DNA from: Cristatella mucedo
Lineage: Eukaryota; Bryozoa; Phylactolaemata; Cristatellidae
Assembly: GCA_009760855.2 (NCBI GenBank)
Contig: WPIO01000002.1
Location: forward strand, 2,137,501 to 2,201,500
Reading direction: 5' to 3'
DNA length: 64,000 nucleotides
Shown: positions 49,736 through 64,000 of the stretch, piece by piece
Numbering within the stretch: the first letter of the stretch is position 1
Layout: each line of letters begins with the position of its first letter
Notes under the pieces: generated by a model
The model's input: only the letters and a program-made list of their open reading frames with translations
Database searches by the model: none
Told to the model about the DNA's origin: nothing
Translations under genes and position numbers: made by a program

Positions 49736-50794
49736 ACACCCAGGGAAAGCGTTCGTCAGCAGCAGCAAGTGCTCAGACACCGAATTCCAGAGCGATTCTT
49801 CCAGCCCGATCGTTGAAAGTGCCGCCTTACACGAGGCCGCGCTCACCAGAACAGAGCTCGGTCTGGTGGATCGCCAGGATCGAAGAGACCGAGCCAGCCT
49901 TGTCGTCCGAGCCCGGCTCGCCGTGTAGGGAAGAGCCGCGGCCTGGCGACGTCTATACAGCGAAAGAAGTGGTGCCTCGAGCAGAACCTGCTTTTCAGCA
50001 GGAAGCCAGCGAGAGCTCCGTAGTAACGGCTAACTCTTGACGGACTCGAATTTGCTGCAGTCAGTTCTTTAAGTCCAGTTAAAGGGTGTGCAGTGGGTGG
50101 CTTCGAACTATTTCCGGGCCAACCCGGTACAGAGAAAACATTATGGTAATCCAATTTCGAAGTAATCAGAGAATGAACCAGTCGTTACATTACTAAGTAC
50201 TTGATTTAGATGCAGATAGTAGCAATCCTTAGGACAGTGGAGGACCGTGTTAAAAACTTTCAAAGTTTGAGACTGAGTTCAGAGTCAAAATTTTCATAGC
50301 CAGTTTCCGGCAAATTTCGAAAGTCTAAAAAACGGGGCACTGCCGATGTACACTGGGTAGTCATACTTGCCGATGCACACCGGGAAGCCGTAGTCCTTGG
50401 CTGTCAGTTCGACTGCTGCCAATGCAGCATGGCGAAACATACAGCTAATGAACTGGGAAGGACTCAAGGAAAAATGATAAGTTATTAAGCTATCGTGGAA
50501 TTATGAAATTAGCCTGCTATTTAACTAATTCCGTCGGCAAAATAGCACGAATTTAGTCAATTACAGACGCAGTCAGAAGGTCTACAATGTACAATATCTA
50601 GTACAATATATCTCGGGATGAGGTGGCATCGGGGCACGAGTCACACAAGTGCAGCCTCATCGATGTCTCATAGGAGTAGGCTCGATGCATTCCAGCCAGT
50701 GAATAGTCATGCAAAAGAGTCTGTGTCTCGAAAGACCCGTGTCTGCACAGAATGACCACCAGGTGGCTTGCACCAGGTCATCGTCCAAGGCACA
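49736..50794. other. Intergenic, nothing recognised
   Basis: No domain-bearing frame; a direct repeat of CCGATG(T/C)ACA(C)TGGG type at about 50,345-50,375 is short. Confidence 0.4.
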
Positions 50795-50796
50795 AA

Positions 50797-50889
<93 letters not shown>

Positions 50890-50900
50890 GCACGCGCGTG

Positions 50901-50957
<57 letters not shown>
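50795..50957. repeat. (CA)n/(CG)n followed by (CT)n microsatellite
   Basis: About 95 bp of CA with CG interruptions, then about 52 bp of pure CT. It is the same CA-then-CT order as at 10,172. Confidence 0.95.
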
Positions 50958-51602
50958 GCACATACACACGTGTGCACATCAGGATTGCCTGCAACCAGTG
51001 CCTCGCGTGATTATACCTATTGACTAAGTGATTGATACAGTGCCCAGAATGAAGACGGCATTTGGCCGGACTTCTGGTCCTGTGGCACCTGCAAATCGAT
51101 GGCAGACCTACCGAGGCAGCACAGCAGAGCACATGTAAGCTTGGTGGCTCGGACCCTTCATCGCTCGAAGGATTTGTTCAGGAGCTGTACAACAGTGAGG
51201 CTTTCAAGTCCCCGGTAATGAGCATCGGCCGAGGATTCCGGAAGGAATTTAAGCACAGACCAGTGTACGCACAGTGCGCAAGGGTCTGGCCGGCAGGCAC
51301 TCCGATGCGGCGCCGCCGAGCAGTGGAGCAACCGAGGCGATAGACGATACACTTCCTGCAGTTCGCTGGCACAGCGGCAGCGACATTTGACAGCGACACC
51401 GGCTGGAGCGACAGTTGCTGCAGCAGCCGCCACTGCTGACAGGCCGAACCACAAAGGCTTTGATTGCGCGCTCGGCAATGGCAAGCGCTCGACTGGCTTC
51501 CTCTGGGCGCCCCCGTGGGGCGCACCGTGGGGCCCCACGTGGGGCGCCGAGATGGCTAGCTAGCAGTGCATGCCCACTGGCAAGGTGGGTGGGGGGGAGG
51601 GG

Positions 51603-63133
<11,531 letters not shown>

Positions 63134-63157
63134 CGTGAGTGCAATGGTTTAACAGCC

Positions 63158-63300
63158 TCATTTATATAGTGGCAGAAAAGCCTTCACGGCTATCAGCACC
63201 GTTTGCAGTGGGCAATACAGGATTGACCACTGAAGGACTCAAACCCACGACCCAGGTCGTGAAGAGTGAGCATCGTACACCAGGGCTAAGATCTAGGGGC
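63158..63300 (-). mobile_element. SINE-2 copy
   Basis: TTTATATAGTGGCAGAAAAG, TGCAGTGGGCAATACAGG, GGACTCAAACCCACGACCC at the B box. Confidence 0.8.
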
Positions 63301-63371
63301 TGATGTAATACCATCCAAGACTGATTGTTCATAAATACTAAAACCCACTATAACACGCAGCAACTAATAAC

Positions 63372-64000
63372 AATAATAATAATAATAAACTTGATAAAGA
63401 GCCCTCAGAGAACTCAATCTCTTTCTACGCACTTTTGCTGCAAAGGGAAACACGATTGAATGGTGACTAATATCATGCTTGATAAACATGAATTACATGG
63501 TTAGTGGCAGCATGCACAGTGTCAGCAAGCATAAGCACATAAAGAACGAATCACAGGGACCCACTAAATGCTGTCATAAATAGGTGCGTTTTTAAGTTCT
63601 TTTTAAATGTGGTCAAGTCAGGGTGATGCATGTCGGGAGAGAACTGCTGGCTTTGGGAGCATACGAACTACATGCACGGTCTCCAAAGCATTCGAGGTTT
63701 GTACGAGGTATTGATAAACTGTTAGATTCCGAAAAGCAGGTGATACGATGCTTGGCCTGGTGGGGGAGTAGATCTGGGAGACAGGCTGGTGCCAAAGAAT
63801 AAAGTGACCTAACAGTGAGAGACAAAACCTTGAAGTCGATCCGTTGCTTGACTGGTAGCAAGTGCAGGTCGGCAAGAAGTGGTGTAATGTGGCAACAGCG
63901 ACGCTCACGACAGACAAGCCTAGCTGCAGAGTTTTGCACCAGCTGCAATCGCCTCATTGCACATGCTGGTAGGCCAGCAAGCAGTGGTTTACAGAAGTCA
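63372..64000 (-). mobile_element. LINE-A copy running off the window
   Basis: (AAT)n tail, hairpin, 3' UTR, then minus-strand coding LLPHQAKHRITCFSESNSL, LLADLHLLPVKQRIDFKVL and RRLQLVQNSAARLVCRERR. It is cut by the window end within the post-RT region. Close to the copy at 27,706. Confidence 0.9.

Overview
This is a stretch of animal nuclear DNA. It has intron-containing housekeeping genes with GT-AG introns, long repeat-filled introns, abundant (CA)n/(CT)n microsatellites, APE-type LINEs, tRNA-derived SINEs and a hAT-type MITE. I cannot name the species. The alpha-tubulin and ALG10 sequences are clearly metazoan. The repeats suggest an invertebrate with a large, repeat-rich genome of moderate GC; a flatworm or mollusc would fit but is not shown.

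Only four protein-coding genes can be supported. ALG10 (plus, 18,956-25,414, 3 exons, 465 aa) is the last glucosyltransferase of lipid-linked oligosaccharide assembly. Alpha-tubulin (minus, 34,448-31,528, 3 exons, 454 aa) has an ATG-only first exon, a TATA-type promoter and a poly(A) signal. A single-exon RING/B-box/coiled-coil/NHL protein of the TRIM-NHL type (minus, 42,920-40,698, 740 aa) follows. The fourth is a 13-exon RCC1-repeat protein (minus, about 63,133-51,603, 847 aa) ending in a Cys/His-rich motif. All reading frames of these models join in phase. The four genes show no functional relationship and look like ordinary neighbours.

Layout: 0-13.5 kb is a repeat graveyard holding broken Ty3/gypsy pol pieces and a decayed L2-like LINE with its endonuclease and reverse transcriptase order still readable. 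At 13.6-18.4 kb lie two short perfect hairpins and then a 4.5-kb foldback structure: arms of about 500 bp enclosing a diverged array with a period near 175 bp, itself hit by a LINE and a SINE. ALG10 follows, then a SPIN-like hAT MITE with an exact 8-bp target duplication (26.65 kb), two head-to-head LINEs, alpha-tubulin with a GC-rich 5' region, a small pogo/Tigger-like MITE, SINEs, the TRIM-NHL gene, a microsatellite and LINE-tail zone, and the RCC1 gene whose introns carry many repeats.

Repeat families as named here: LINE-A (L2/CR1-like, tail of ATT repeats), LINE-B (related, tail of TACAT repeats), LINE-C (related, 3' end only), SINE-1 (tRNA head plus a hairpin tail shared with LINE-A) and SINE-2 (tRNA head with full A and B boxes, tail ending in AGAGGCTGTT).
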